Notes: generated by a model from the sequence alone, not told the origin. Counted from the stretch's first letter, positions 24,946-34,033 are shown. The stretch: DNA of 64,000 nucleotides from CAIWHR01 sp963741355 (GCA_963741355.1 CAVUIG010000031.1:5345-69344); one strand, 5' to 3'. Numbers and translations are program-made.

Positions 24946-26427
24946 TCATGCCGCTTTCTTGACGGGGACCCGGAGCGGGAGATAGAGCTTCACCGTGGTG
25001 CCCTCGGTCTCCGTCGACGCGAGCGCGATGCGGCCGCCGGAGTCTTCCACCAGCGTCTTGCAGACGAAAAGCCCGATTCCCCGGCCTTTCCCGGCCGGCT
25101 TGGTGGTGAACGATTCGTCGAACGCCTTCGCGAGGACCTCCGGACTCATGCCGCGGCCGTTGTCGGCGACAGAGATCTCGACCGCATCCGACACCGTGCG
25201 CGTGGCGACGCGGATGCGGCGCCGGCCGGGTTCGGCGAGATGATCCATCGCATCCGCGGCGTTGATGAGCAGGTTCATCAGGACCTGGGTGATGTGGTCA
25301 GCGGCCGCGGTGATCGCGGGCACGTCGTGGCCGAGGTCGAATTCGAATTCGATTCCGCGAAACCGGTTGTCGTAGCCGATGAAGCCGCAGGTCGACTGGA
25401 TCAGCGCGTTGAGGTCCAGCAGTTCGGCCTCCGGCGGATGCGGCGCCGTCAGCGTCGCCATCTTGCGCATGATCCGCGAGATCCTCTCCGTCTGACCAAG
25501 TATCTGTGACGCGAACTCATTCACCGTCTTGCTCGAGGGCCGATCGTCCTTTCTTGTCTCATCCACGATGAATTGCGCGACGCCGGCAATTGCCGCGATC
25601 GGATTGCTGACCTCGTGCCCGATCGCGGCCGCGAGGGATCCCACGGCAGCCATCTTCTCGTGATGGGAACGCTGCTGCCGTTCGATTTCCAGTTGCTGCT
25701 CCCAGCGGCGCAAATCGCCCTGCATCCGGTTCATCGAATCGATCAGGCCGCCGACCTCGTCGCGCCGGGTGTTCTGCAGCGGCACTCCGTCATACCCCTC
25801 CACGATCGCCACCGCGCGATCCTGTAGACGCTTGATGTCTTTCGCCAAACGGGTGAAGAACACGAGAATCACCGCAATGCTGGCCACGGCGCCGACGACG
25901 TTGGCGGTGATGGCGAACGCGCTGATGTACTGCTGCGTATCGTGATACCGCTGCGTGAGCTCGGCGCTGCGCTTTTGCAGGCCGGTCATCAGGCTGTCCA
26001 GCTTCTCGACGACCCGCTGCTCGACGTCGCGCATGTTGGCGAGGTGAACGCTGCTCGGCATCGCGCGGAGCGACGTTGCGGCCCTTCGGAATGTCTCGAC
26101 GTCCGGCGCCAGCATCGGATAGAGCTTCTGTGCTTCCTCGAGTCCGGCGCTGATCGCTTCGAAGTCGCTGGGAAGGTCGCCATAGTTGGACAGGCGGCCG
26201 CCGGCGTTCTCGGATGCGTTCAGAATGACCTGGGTTTCCACGACGGTGTGCGCGAGGATGCCGACAGTCGGCGCCAGCACGGCTTGGTGCATCTGGCTCG
26301 TCTCCAGCTCGCTCACGATCAGCACGAGGTTCTGCCGTTCGTGCGCGATGAATACACTGATGATCGCCAGATAGCCGATGAGGATGCTGACCGCGAGAAT
26401 CCCTTTTGTGCGAAGCGAAACGTTCAT
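24946..26427 (-). CDS. Membrane sensor histidine kinase partner of the NtrC-type regulator
   Basis: This is a 493-residue kinase. It has an N-terminal membrane helix (GILAVSILIGYLAIISVFIA), a periplasmic sensor of about 130 mostly helical residues, and a second helix near residue 180 (VVGAVASIAVILVFF). A HAMP-like linker leads to the H box GHEVSNPIAAIAGV and the ATPase boxes NLLINAADAM, DNGRGM and GKGRGIGLFVCK. The H-box sequence is of the NtrB/AtoS type that pairs with NtrC-like regulators, and the regulator gene begins 3 bp downstream. The ligand is unknown. Confidence 0.92.
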   Translation of the reverse strand: MNVSLRTKGILAVSILIGYLAIISVFIAHERQNLVLIVSELETSQMHQAVLAPTVGILAHTVVETQVILNASENAGGRLSNYGDLPSDFEAISAGLEEAQKLYPMLAPDVETFRRAATSLRAMPSSVHLANMRDVEQRVVEKLDSLMTGLQKRSAELTQRYHDTQQYISAFAITANVVGAVASIAVILVFFTRLAKDIKRLQDRAVAIVEGYDGVPLQNTRRDEVGGLIDSMNRMQGDLRRWEQQLEIERQQRSHHEKMAAVGSLAAAIGHEVSNPIAAIAGVAQFIVDETRKDDRPSSKTVNEFASQILGQTERISRIMRKMATLTAPHPPEAELLDLNALIQSTCGFIGYDNRFRGIEFEFDLGHDVPAITAAADHITQVLMNLLINAADAMDHLAEPGRRRIRVATRTVSDAVEISVADNGRGMSPEVLAKAFDESFTTKPAGKGRGIGLFVCKTLVEDSGGRIALASTETEGTTVKLYLPLRVPVKKAA

Positions 26428-26751
26428 GGTCGTTCGTCCGGCCGGATCGCATCACAACGGTTGGCCAGTCGCTCGCGGTGCTGGGGCGTGCCTCTGCACG
26501 GTGGATGGGCGCCGGCGGATTCCGCATTCCTGCATCGTCCTTCGTGGCCCCCTGGGGCGGCTGACTTGCGCGTCGTGCCGCGCACGGGGCGCTCGATCGC
26601 AGGTCGGCGTCGCATGGCGAGGTCAGACTAGTCGGTAGGAGCCTGGGTCTTCTTGTCGCAGGTCAAAGGCGAACCGGGGGTACGCAGCCAATCGAATTCG
26701 ACCTTGATCGGCGACATGGCGCGGGCCTGGTACCCCGCTGGCAAGCCCCGG
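26428..26751. other. Intergenic region between kinase gene and Cho-like nuclease end
   Basis: No confident gene. It must contain the promoter for the kinase/regulator pair, but I see no clear hexamers. On the minus strand a 29-codon open frame (26717 to 26628, MSPIKVEFDWLRTPG...) reads like a protein C-terminus and may be a remnant of a lost gene. It is too short to call. Confidence 0.4.
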
Positions 26752-28212
26752 TCACGCGAGTGGAAACACCTCGTGCCGCTTGCGCGCCAGCGTCCGGATC
26801 AGGAGCTTCGCGATGTCGCCGTCGAACTCGGGACGAGGCGGCGCCTCGATGAGGCGGTTGAGCTCGCCGTCGTCGCGCGCGGTGCCGAGCCAGCACCAGT
26901 CGCGGATGACGTGGATGTCGGTGCGCTCGCCCAGGAGCGCCCGCTCGCGGATGGCGGCGAGCCCCTTGAACGGCCACGCCGGGACGGCCAGCGGCGCGAG
27001 CGCGGCCGCGAGGCGCGCGTGATGCGCGTCCATCGATTCCTCGCCGACGCACGCGCCGGCGCACCGCCTCACCTGTCGCGCGAAGCACGCGCCCTGACGC
27101 TTTTCCAGCCCGAGCGCCTTCCAGCAGAGGGCCTGCTCGGTCGCGAGGTGGCGCAGGGTTTCGCGCGCCTGGCGCTTCGAGCTGAACGGGCCGTAGCGGC
27201 CGGAAAGCTCGCGCGCGTCTACGCCCGCGGCCGGAATGTAGCGTGGCGGGCCGGGTGCGGGCGGCAGCTCCAGCACGCCGGCTTCGCTCTTCCGCCGCAG
27301 CGCATGGTTGTGCGCCGGCAGCAGCGCCTTCACCAGCGCGGATTCGCGCAGCAGCGCACCCAGCTCGCCCGCCGTCTCCTCGTATTCGATGCGGCGGATT
27401 TCCGCGGACAGCCGCGAATCCGTCGCGGACCGATAGTCCGACGAGAAATGCGCACCGACCCGCTCACGGAGGTTGCGGCTCTTCCCGATGTAGAGCGGAA
27501 GCGCGTTCAGTCCGTAGAACAGGTAGACGCCCGGGCCTTCGGGGAGGGACGAGATCGCGTCCTGCGGCAACTGCGGCGGGAGGCTCGGCGTCTTCAGCAC
27601 CCGCTTCGTGGCCTCGGCGATGGCATCGGCGGGCCAGTCGCGGTAGAGCGCCTGTACGAACGCCCACAGCACGCGGGCGTCGCCGAGCGCGCGGTGCCGC
27701 GCTTCCGCGCCGAGCGCATGGCGCGCGATCAGGCTGTCGAGACTGTGCCGCTCGGCCTCCGGATAAAGCCGCCGCGACAGCTTCACCGTGCAGAGCACGC
27801 GCGCCGTGAACGCGGCGCCTTCGCGCGCGAAGGCGTGCTTGAGGAAGCCGTAGTCGAAGCGCGCGTTGTGCGCGACGAACAATGCGTCCGCGGTGCGCGC
27901 CGCCACGTCAGCGGCGACCGCCCGGAAGGGTGGGGCGTCGCGCACCATCGCGTCGGTGATCCCCGTGAGCGACTGGATGGCGGGCGGGATGGGCGTCCCC
28001 GGGTTCACCAGCGTGCTCCACTCGGTCACCTTCGGCGGGGCGATGCCCGCCGGATCGGCATCGACCCGGACGATGCCGATTTCGGTGATCGCGTCGTCGG
28101 CCGCGCTCATCCCCGTGGTCTCGAGATCGACGAAGACGACGCTGGGCGCGAACAGGTTCACGGGTTGCGCCCGGGAAGCGTCATGGACCGGGATTTCGGG
28201 ATTGTGCGGCAA
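26752..28212 (-). CDS. DnaQ-like exonuclease fused to UvrC-type GIY-YIG nuclease (Cho-like)
   Basis: This is a 486-residue DNA repair nuclease with two catalytic domains. Residues about 20-190 form a DEDDh 3'-5' exonuclease (VVFVDLETTG, HNARFDYGFL, HRALGDARV). Residues about 225-300 form a GIY-YIG endonuclease (GVYLFYGLNALPLYIGKS with Arg in NLRERVGAHF). A C-terminal region like that of the excinuclease homologue Cho follows, with a Cys-rich patch (CFARQVRRCAGAC). The family nicks 3' of lesions and in E. coli Cho is SOS-induced. Here the gene is transcribed away from a LexA-like repressor with only 40 bp between starts, which points to the same kind of control. Confidence 0.9.
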   Translation of the reverse strand: MPHNPEIPVHDASRAQPVNLFAPSVVFVDLETTGMSAADDAITEIGIVRVDADPAGIAPPKVTEWSTLVNPGTPIPPAIQSLTGITDAMVRDAPPFRAVAADVAARTADALFVAHNARFDYGFLKHAFAREGAAFTARVLCTVKLSRRLYPEAERHSLDSLIARHALGAEARHRALGDARVLWAFVQALYRDWPADAIAEATKRVLKTPSLPPQLPQDAISSLPEGPGVYLFYGLNALPLYIGKSRNLRERVGAHFSSDYRSATDSRLSAEIRRIEYEETAGELGALLRESALVKALLPAHNHALRRKSEAGVLELPPAPGPPRYIPAAGVDARELSGRYGPFSSKRQARETLRHLATEQALCWKALGLEKRQGACFARQVRRCAGACVGEESMDAHHARLAAALAPLAVPAWPFKGLAAIRERALLGERTDIHVIRDWCWLGTARDDGELNRLIEAPPRPEFDGDIAKLLIRTLARKRHEVFPLA

Positions 28213-28217
28213 GGGGC

Positions 28218-28246
28218 TTGACCGGCGAACGTTCGTTCGGTATGGT
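28218..28246 (+). promoter_or_regulatory. Sigma-70 promoter of the LexA-like gene with operator palindrome in the spacer
   Basis: TTGACC (28218-28223), a 17-bp spacer and TATGGT (28241-28246) form a well-spaced promoter. The spacer contains CGAACGTTCG (28226-28235), a perfect 10-bp palindrome ideally placed for repression of both divergent genes. The -10 ends 6 nt before the ATG at 28253. Confidence 0.65.
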
Positions 28247-28252
28247 ACCCCA

Positions 28253-28828
28253 ATGTCGAACGATCGTTCCTATCTGGCGCTGCTGCAGGACTATTACTCG
28301 AAGCACCGGGCGCTGCCGTCGTTCGCCTTCATCGGATCGCTGCTGGGGCTGAAATCCAAGTCCTCGGTCGCCGCGATGGTGGCACGGCTGAAGCTCGCCG
28401 GCTATATCGAATCGACCCCGGATCGCAGGCTCGCGCCGACCCGGCGCTTCTTCGAGCGCCCGGTCGCCGAATCGCCCGTTCATGCGGGTCTGCCCAGCGT
28501 CATCGAGGACGCCCCGGCCGATGCGCTGACGATCGACGACTATCTGATCGAGCGCCCGTCGCAAACCGTGCTGGTGCGCGTCAAGGGCGATTCGATGATG
28601 GACGCGGGCATCCTCGACGGCGATCTCGTGGTCGTCGAAAAGGCCGCCGCGGCCAAGCGCGGCGACATCGTCGTCGCGATCGTCGACGGCGAGTTCACAC
28701 TGAAGACGCTCGACCTCGAGCGGGGCCGCTTCGTGCTCAAGCCGGAGAACCCGGCCTATCCGGTCATCCGCCCCGAGGGCGCGCTGGAAATCTTCGGCGT
28801 GATGGTGGGCCTCGTCCGCAAGATCTGA
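28253..28828 (+). CDS. LexA-like self-cleaving transcriptional repressor (S24 family)
   Basis: This is a 191-residue repressor. The N-terminal winged helix (residues 1-60, with LPSFAFIGSLLGLKSKSSVAA as the recognition region) differs from classical LexA. The C-terminal S24 domain is complete: cleavage site Ala78-Gly79 (VHAGLPS), nucleophile Ser114 (KGDSMMDAG) and general base Lys151 (EFTLKTL). The Ser-Lys spacing is 37, as in E. coli LexA. The ATG at 28253 has no ribosome binding site and lies where transcription should start, so the mRNA is probably leaderless. It is divergent from the Cho-like nuclease and likely represses itself and that gene. It may be a second LexA beside a canonical one elsewhere. 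Confidence 0.88.
   Translation: MSNDRSYLALLQDYYSKHRALPSFAFIGSLLGLKSKSSVAAMVARLKLAGYIESTPDRRLAPTRRFFERPVAESPVHAGLPSVIEDAPADALTIDDYLIERPSQTVLVRVKGDSMMDAGILDGDLVVVEKAAAAKRGDIVVAIVDGEFTLKTLDLERGRFVLKPENPAYPVIRPEGALEIFGVMVGLVRKI
28258..28269. promoter_or_regulatory. Second operator-like palindrome at the LexA-like gene start
   Basis: GAACGATCGTTC is a perfect 12-bp palindrome at codons 2-6. It shares the GAACG half with the promoter palindrome 22 bp upstream. This suits two repressor dimers binding on one DNA segment. Confidence 0.45.
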
Positions 28829-29020
28829 GGGTCCCGGTCCGCGGCGTCCTGCCGCAACGCCTCGCCACGCCGACCGCGCGACGGGGACTCCGACCGGCCG
28901 GCGGTCGCGATCGTGGTAACGTTTCCTCCGGGACTGTCGACGACGTCAGCGGCGTTTTCGCCGATGCGGCCTTCGGCACGCGCCCGAATCCGGGCGGTCA
29001 CACCGGCAGGGAGCGCATCG

Positions 29021-29617
29021 ATGCAACGACTGATCGTCGGAATCACGGGAGCGACGGGCGCGATCTTCGGCGTCCGGCTGCTCCAGGCGCTCGAAGGCAG
29101 CGGCATCGAGACGCATCTCGTCATCAGCAAATGGGCGCTGCAGACGATCGAGCACGAGGTCGACCTGCCCGTCGACGCCATCCGTGCGCTGGCGACGGTC
29201 ACGCACGAGCCGGGCAACTTCAACGCGCCGATCGCGTCGGGATCGTTTCGCGTCGACGGCATGGTCGTCGCGCCGTGCTCGGTGCGCAGCCTCGCCGCGA
29301 TCGCGCACGGCAACGGCGATACGCTGATCCATCGCGCCGCCGACGTCGTCTTGAAGGAGCGCCGGCGCCTCGTCCTGCTGGTCCGCGAAATGCCGCTCTC
29401 CGAGATCCATCTCGAGAACATGCTGAAGCTCGCGCGGATGGGCGTGACGATCATGCCGCCGATGCCGGCGTTCTACAACCGCCCGCAGACGATCGAGGAC
29501 ATCGTCGATCACGTGGTCGCGCGCACGCTCGATCAGCTGGACCTTCCCGCGCCGTTCGCGCGCCGCTGGGATGGCGTGCCTCGCGCGCAGGCGGTATCGC
29601 TGCGTCGCAAGCGCTGA
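29021..29617 (+). CDS. ubiX: Flavin prenyltransferase UbiX
   Basis: This is a 198-residue protein that makes prenylated FMN, the cofactor of UbiD-type decarboxylases (ubiquinone or aromatic acid pathways). It shows the N-terminal flavin-binding GITGATGAIFGVRLLQAL, the VVAPCSVRSLAAIAHG core with the conserved Ser, and the C-terminal LVLLVREMPLSEIHLENM and MPPMPAFYNRPQTI blocks. The ATG at 29021 follows GGCAGGGAG and gives the normal family length. No ubiD gene is in the window. The 192 bp upstream hold no gene. Confidence 0.95.
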   Translation: MQRLIVGITGATGAIFGVRLLQALEGSGIETHLVISKWALQTIEHEVDLPVDAIRALATVTHEPGNFNAPIASGSFRVDGMVVAPCSVRSLAAIAHGNGDTLIHRAADVVLKERRRLVLLVREMPLSEIHLENMLKLARMGVTIMPPMPAFYNRPQTIEDIVDHVVARTLDQLDLPAPFARRWDGVPRAQAVSLRRKR

Positions 29618-29637
29618 CGCGACCCGCCTCCCGACCG

Positions 29638-30777
29638 ATGGCGGTGCGTCCGAAGCTCGCATTGGTGCTCTCCGGCGGCGGCGCCCGCGCCGCGTACCAG
29701 GCCGGCGTGCTCGCGGCGATCGCCGATTGGCTGCCGCCCGGTGTCCCGACCCCCTTCACCATCGTGTGCGGAACGTCGGCCGGCGCGATCAACGCGGCCG
29801 CGATCGCCGCCGGCGCGAAGCATTTCGCCGTTGCGACGAAGCGCCTGTGCGAGCTCTGGAGCACCTTGCATGCGCAGGACATCTACCAGACCGATGCGCT
29901 GCAGCTGATGGGGCAGGGCGGGCGCTGGCTGGTCTCGTTCGTTCCCGTGTGGCGGCACCGCCGTCCGGCGAGCCTGCTCGACAACGCGCCGCTGGCGGGC
30001 TTTCTCGCACGCAACATGCCGTTCGGCGCCGTGCAGTCGGCGCTCGAGGCGGGCGTCCTCGATTCGTTCGCGGTGACGGCGATGAGCTACCGCAGCGGGA
30101 TGTCGGTGACGTTCTGCCAGGCGCGGGCCGGGATCACGCTGTGGGAGCGCTCGCAGCGCCTCGGCATCCCCGCGACGATCGGCGTCCAGCATCTGCTCGC
30201 CTCGAGCGCCATTCCGTTCGTGTTCCCGCCGGCGCCGATCGACGGCGAATATTTCGGCGACGGGGCCGTGCGGCAGGTCGCGCCGACCGGTCCGGCGCTC
30301 CATCTTGGCGCGGACCGCATCCTCGTGATCGGCGCCGCCCGGAGCACCGTGCACCACGACACGCCGCCCACTGCGATGCCGCCGTCGATGGCGCAGATCG
30401 GCGGGCAGGTGCTCGCCAGCATCTTCACCGACGCCCTCGGCACCGATCTCGAGAAGGTGCGCCTCGTCAATGTCGCGGTGCGCCAGATCCCGTCGGATCG
30501 GCTCACCGCCAGCCCGGTTCCGCTGCGCGACGTCGGGCTCGCCGTGCTGACGCCCAGCATCGTGCTGGAGGACATCGCGCTCGCGCACGTCGGCGAGCTG
30601 CCCAGATCGATGCGCGTGCTGCTGCGCGGCGTCGGCGCGACCCATCCGGGCGGCGGGGCGCTGCTGTCCTACCTGTTGTTCGCCCCGGGATTCTGCAATG
30701 CGCTGATGGACCTCGGCCGCGCCGACGCGGTGACGCATCGCGCCGAGATCGAGGCGCTGCTCGCCGGTGCCAGCTGA
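29638..30777 (+). CDS. Patatin-like phospholipase
   Basis: This is a 379-residue serine acyl hydrolase. The oxyanion loop is GGGARAAYQAG (residues about 13-23), the nucleophile elbow is GTSAGA (GXSXG, residue about 46), and the catalytic Asp is in EYFGDGAVRQ. There is no signal peptide, so it is cytoplasmic or membrane-associated. The C-terminal third (IVLEDIALAHVGELPRSMRVLLRG) resembles the proteobacterial patatin subgroup with a DUF3734-like tail. It begins 20 bp after ubiX and is convergent with the oxidoreductase gene 23 bp away. The lipid substrate is unknown. Confidence 0.9.
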   Translation: MAVRPKLALVLSGGGARAAYQAGVLAAIADWLPPGVPTPFTIVCGTSAGAINAAAIAAGAKHFAVATKRLCELWSTLHAQDIYQTDALQLMGQGGRWLVSFVPVWRHRRPASLLDNAPLAGFLARNMPFGAVQSALEAGVLDSFAVTAMSYRSGMSVTFCQARAGITLWERSQRLGIPATIGVQHLLASSAIPFVFPPAPIDGEYFGDGAVRQVAPTGPALHLGADRILVIGAARSTVHHDTPPTAMPPSMAQIGGQVLASIFTDALGTDLEKVRLVNVAVRQIPSDRLTASPVPLRDVGLAVLTPSIVLEDIALAHVGELPRSMRVLLRGVGATHPGGGALLSYLLFAPGFCNALMDLGRADAVTHRAEIEALLAGAS

Positions 30778-30800
30778 TCGCGCGGGAGGCCCCGCAGGCC

Positions 30801-32894
30801 CTAGGGCGGCGCAGTCTTCTCGACTTCCACCAGGCAATCGTAGAAGGTCGCGCCGCCGCCCAGGTCGGTGAGCGCCTGGCTGGTGACGGCGTTGGCGTTG
30901 GCGCCGCCCGGTGAGAGCTTCTTCCACCACACCGACGGCGCGACGACGACATCGCGGCGGGCCCGGTCGGTGACGTTCGCGGTCGCGAAGAACGCGCCGC
31001 GGGTGTTGAAGATGCGCACGGTGTCGCCCGTCGCGATCGCCCGTGGCGCTGCGTCGTCGGGGTGGATTTCGAGTCGCGGCCCGCGTTCCTCCGCGACGAA
31101 GCGCTCGAGATTCGCAAACGAGGAATTGAGAAAATTGCGGGCCGGCGGCGAGATGAATGCCAGCGGGAAGCGCTTCGCCAGCGCCGGATTGCTCGCGGCC
31201 GATTCGCGCGGCGGCACGAAAGCCGGCAGCGGATCGTGCCCTTGCGACGCGAGCGTCGCCGAATGGAACTCGCATTTGCCCGACGGCGTCGGGAACGCGC
31301 CCTCGGCAAACGGCGCATAGGGCGCCGGCACCGAAAGCCTTGCGAATCCGTCCCGCTTGAGGCGGTCCCACTCGATGCCCGCAGCGCGCGGATGCGTGTG
31401 CCGGAAGGCGTGCCGCGCGATGTCGTCGTCGGATTCGCGGAAACACGGCTCGGTGAACCCCATGCGCGCGGCGAGCAGCCGAAACACCTCGGTATTGGGC
31501 TTGGCCTCGCCGAGCGGCGCGATGGAGGGGTTGTTGGCGAGCGCGTAGATATGCCCGTAGGAGCTGTGCACGTCGGTCTGCTCCAGCTGGGTCGTCGCCG
31601 GCAGCAGGATGTCCGCAAAGTCGGCGGTGTCGGTCTGGAAGATCTCGTGCACCACGCAGAAGAGATCCTCGCGCCCGAAGCCTGCCGCGACTCGCGTGGA
31701 ATCCGGCGCGACGGCGACCGGATTGGAGTTGTAGACGTAGATCGCGCGAATCGGCGGATCGGCGAGGTCGCACAACGCATCGCCGATCGCGCTCATGTTG
31801 ATGGTGCGCGGATCGCCGTGGATGAGGTCGGGCCGCTCGAGCGCGGCGGTGTCGATCGGAAAATTGCCCGACGACGACAGCAATGCGCCGCCCGCGGGAT
31901 CGCGCCAGGCGCCGACGAGGGCGGGCAGGCATGCGATGGCGCGCACCGCGTTGGCGCCGCCCGCGTGGCGCTGCAGGCCGTAGTTGAGGCGGATCGCCGC
32001 GGGGCGCGTCGTCCCGTATTCGCGCGCGAGATCGACGATCGTGGCGCTCGGAATGCCGCAGATCGCCGCCACGCGTTCCGGCGGGAACTCGGCCGCGCGG
32101 CCGCACAGCGCATCGAAGCCGATGGTGTGGCGCGCGATGTAATCGTGGTCGAGCAGATCCTCGGCGATCAGCACCTGCATGATGCCGAGCGCCAGCGCCG
32201 CGTCGGTGCCGGGCAGCGGCGCGATGTGGGCGTCGCACTTGTCCGCCGTCACCGACCGGTACGGATCGATGGCGACGAGCCGCGCGCCGCGCCGCCGCGC
32301 TTCCTGCGCGCGCGTCCAGAAATGCAGGTTCGAGGTGATCGCGTTGCATCCCCAGAACAGGATCAGGCGGCTCGACACTATCTCCTCGACGTCGGTGCCG
32401 ATCGACGCACCGATCGTCGCGGTCCAGCCGGCCTTGCCGGCGGTGGCGCAGATCGTCCGGTCGAGCAGCGACGCACCCAGCCGATGGAAGAAGCGGCGGT
32501 CCATCGACGAGGACTGCAAGAGTCCCATCGTCCCGGCATACGAATAGGGAAGGATCGCCTGCGGCCCGTCCGGCGACCCCGCGATCGCGCCAAAGCGCTC
32601 GGCGATCGTCGCGAGCGCCTCGTCCCACGAAATGCGCTCGAAGCGACCTTCGCCCTTGCGGCCCGCGCGGCGCATCGGATGCAGCACGCGGTCCTTCGAA
32701 TACGTGCGCTCCAGGTATCGCGCGACCTTGGTGCAGAGCTTGCCGGCAGTGGGAGGGTGGTCGGCGGCGCCGCGCACTTCGATCGCGCGCCCGTTTTCGA
32801 CCGTCACCTGCATCGCGCAGGTGTCGGGGCAGTCGTGCGGACACGCGCCGCGGACGACGGTCCTGTTCCCCGCTGCGTTCGGATCGAGAGGCAC
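30801..32894 (-). CDS. Molybdopterin-dependent oxidoreductase (DMSO reductase superfamily)
   Basis: This is a 697-residue cytoplasmic enzyme with no Tat signal. The N-terminal [4Fe-4S] site is CPHDCPDTC plus the fourth Cys in GKLCTKV. The Mo-bis-MGD fold is marked by WGCNAITSNLHFW, DPYRSVTADKCD, YVYNSNPVAV and a C-terminal molydopterin-binding domain (LEIHPDDAAPRAIATGDTVRIFN). The family includes soluble oxidoreductases often of unknown substrate. No electron-transfer subunit is adjacent, so it may act alone with a ferredoxin or quinone-independent partner. Intact and complete. Confidence 0.88.
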   Translation of the reverse strand: MPLDPNAAGNRTVVRGACPHDCPDTCAMQVTVENGRAIEVRGAADHPPTAGKLCTKVARYLERTYSKDRVLHPMRRAGRKGEGRFERISWDEALATIAERFGAIAGSPDGPQAILPYSYAGTMGLLQSSSMDRRFFHRLGASLLDRTICATAGKAGWTATIGASIGTDVEEIVSSRLILFWGCNAITSNLHFWTRAQEARRRGARLVAIDPYRSVTADKCDAHIAPLPGTDAALALGIMQVLIAEDLLDHDYIARHTIGFDALCGRAAEFPPERVAAICGIPSATIVDLAREYGTTRPAAIRLNYGLQRHAGGANAVRAIACLPALVGAWRDPAGGALLSSSGNFPIDTAALERPDLIHGDPRTINMSAIGDALCDLADPPIRAIYVYNSNPVAVAPDSTRVAAGFGREDLFCVVHEIFQTDTADFADILLPATTQLEQTDVHSSYGHIYALANNPSIAPLGEAKPNTEVFRLLAARMGFTEPCFRESDDDIARHAFRHTHPRAAGIEWDRLKRDGFARLSVPAPYAPFAEGAFPTPSGKCEFHSATLASQGHDPLPAFVPPRESAASNPALAKRFPLAFISPPARNFLNSSFANLERFVAEERGPRLEIHPDDAAPRAIATGDTVRIFNTRGAFFATANVTDRARRDVVVAPSVWWKKLSPGGANANAVTSQALTDLGGGATFYDCLVEVEKTAPP

Positions 32895-33175
32895 GCGGCA
32901 ATGATAACGCGGGCCGAACCGCGATTCCCGCGCGCATCCGGCGCGGCGTCCAATGCGCGCCGCAGCCCGTCAGTTTGTCGTCGCGACGGCGCGGGGGCGA
33001 CCGCGGGGCGGCCTCGTTTGTTCGCTACATTCATCGCAGGCTTGGCCCGCGATGAATGCCGCATGTCACTGAAAAACAAACGGTTTCAATCTGCCGGACG
33101 AAAGGTATCCGGCGTTGGCACGGTTGGTGCTCTATGGGTGGCAGGCAAGGCAAATCAGCAGAAAAGGAAATTCAA
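32895..33175. other. Intergenic region upstream of the J-like gene
   Basis: No supported gene. A short frame from 33063 (MSLKNKRFQSAG...) ends at 33191 and overlaps the J-like start in another frame; it has no ribosome binding site and no recognisable family, so I do not call it. A modest AT-richer stretch around 33070-33110 may carry the promoter of the J-like gene. Confidence 0.4.
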
Positions 33176-33523
33176 ATGGAGGCCTCGGTGATCTACACGC
33201 ATTACGACTATCTCGATCTCGCGCCGGGCGCAAGTACCGCCCGCATCGAAGCCGCGTATGCGCAGGTGCTGGAGCGCTTCGGGTATGGCGGCGCCGACAT
33301 GGAACAGGACATGGGCGGTCTCGTCCGGATGATTCACGCCGCATACGAGGTGCTCTCCGACCCGCAGCAACGGCGTCGCTATGACGAAGAGCTGGCGCGC
33401 GAAGCCGCGCTCGCCGACGCCGAGCTGAAGTCCGTTCTCGACCAGCCTCCGGCCGGAACGGCGCAACGATTCCAGGATGCCCCGATGGCGCTGCAGCAGA
33501 TGCTGCGCCAGCTCGCGGCGTGA
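33176..33523 (+). CDS. Small J-domain-like protein lacking the HPD motif
   Basis: This is a 115-residue protein. The first about 70 residues follow the J-domain pattern: YDYLDLAPGASTARIEAAY (helix I-II start) and IHAAYEVLSDPQQRRRYDEEL (helix III). The loop where HPD should sit reads RFGYGGADMEQD, so the DnaK-stimulating tripeptide is absent. The start at 33176 follows AAGGAA at good spacing. The C-terminal 35 residues are a helical tail. A J-like scaffold without chaperone-ATPase activation is likely; its partner is unknown. Confidence 0.75.
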   Translation: MEASVIYTHYDYLDLAPGASTARIEAAYAQVLERFGYGGADMEQDMGGLVRMIHAAYEVLSDPQQRRRYDEELAREAALADAELKSVLDQPPAGTAQRFQDAPMALQQMLRQLAA

Positions 33524-34033
33524 CCCCCCTCCTGCGGCAGATTTGACGGTCGCCGGGTTTTTATACGCAAACAGCGATGCGGTCGGCGGCCGTTTTCTTT
33601 CCCAGACGTCACGCGGCAAGGAGCCGCGGCGCGGCGGCGTCGGCGCGGTTCAAGTCGCGCCGGGCGGCGCAGCTCCCGCCGCGCGACGGCCGGCACGTGA
33701 CGCAGGGCCCGCGCTGCGAGCGCCGGCGCACCTGCATCCACACGCGCCGCGCGGCGCAGCGTCCGCGGATGCGTCCCGATTCGCTCGTTCCGCGCGGACT
33801 GATCCCGTTGTGGACGCATTGAAATGCCCGCCGCGACGAGGCGCCGATCGCAATCTTGGCCACACATTGCTCTACAGACATCGACCGTAAGGATGATTTC
33901 GCAGCACCCGGACAGGCGAAGAGAATAGAACGCGACGTTTGACATCGGCAGGAACGATCCCTGAACGACCGCAGCACGCCGCAACTCAAGACGACCAAAG
34001 CGCCCACCGCGCACCGCTCCAGGAGAACCGGAC
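33524..34033. other. Non-coding stretch between J-like and Cys-protein genes
   Basis: I find no gene with family support or coding-like composition on either strand; the open frames are GC-driven. No clear terminator after the J-like gene, although a T-run (GGGTTTTTATA near 33556) follows a weak stem. The last 15 bases hold the AGGAG site of the next gene. Confidence 0.45.

Noticed and set aside
26628..26717. 29-codon minus-strand frame MSPIKVEFDW...
   Set aside because: Protein-like text but too short and without upstream coding continuity; noted only as a possible gene remnant.
28242..28250. GGTACC palindrome at the LexA-like promoter as a separate operator
   Set aside because: Six-base palindromes are expected by chance; the longer GAACG palindromes are better candidates.
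29533..32937. A 1,134-codon open frame on the minus strand
   Set aside because: It is a GC-driven shadow of patatin and the molybdopterin oxidoreductase in another frame, Arg-rich with no family text. Both real genes are intact in other frames.
33063..33191. Small 42-codon frame MSLKNKRFQ...
   Set aside because: No ribosome binding site, overlaps the J-like gene start and matches nothing I know.
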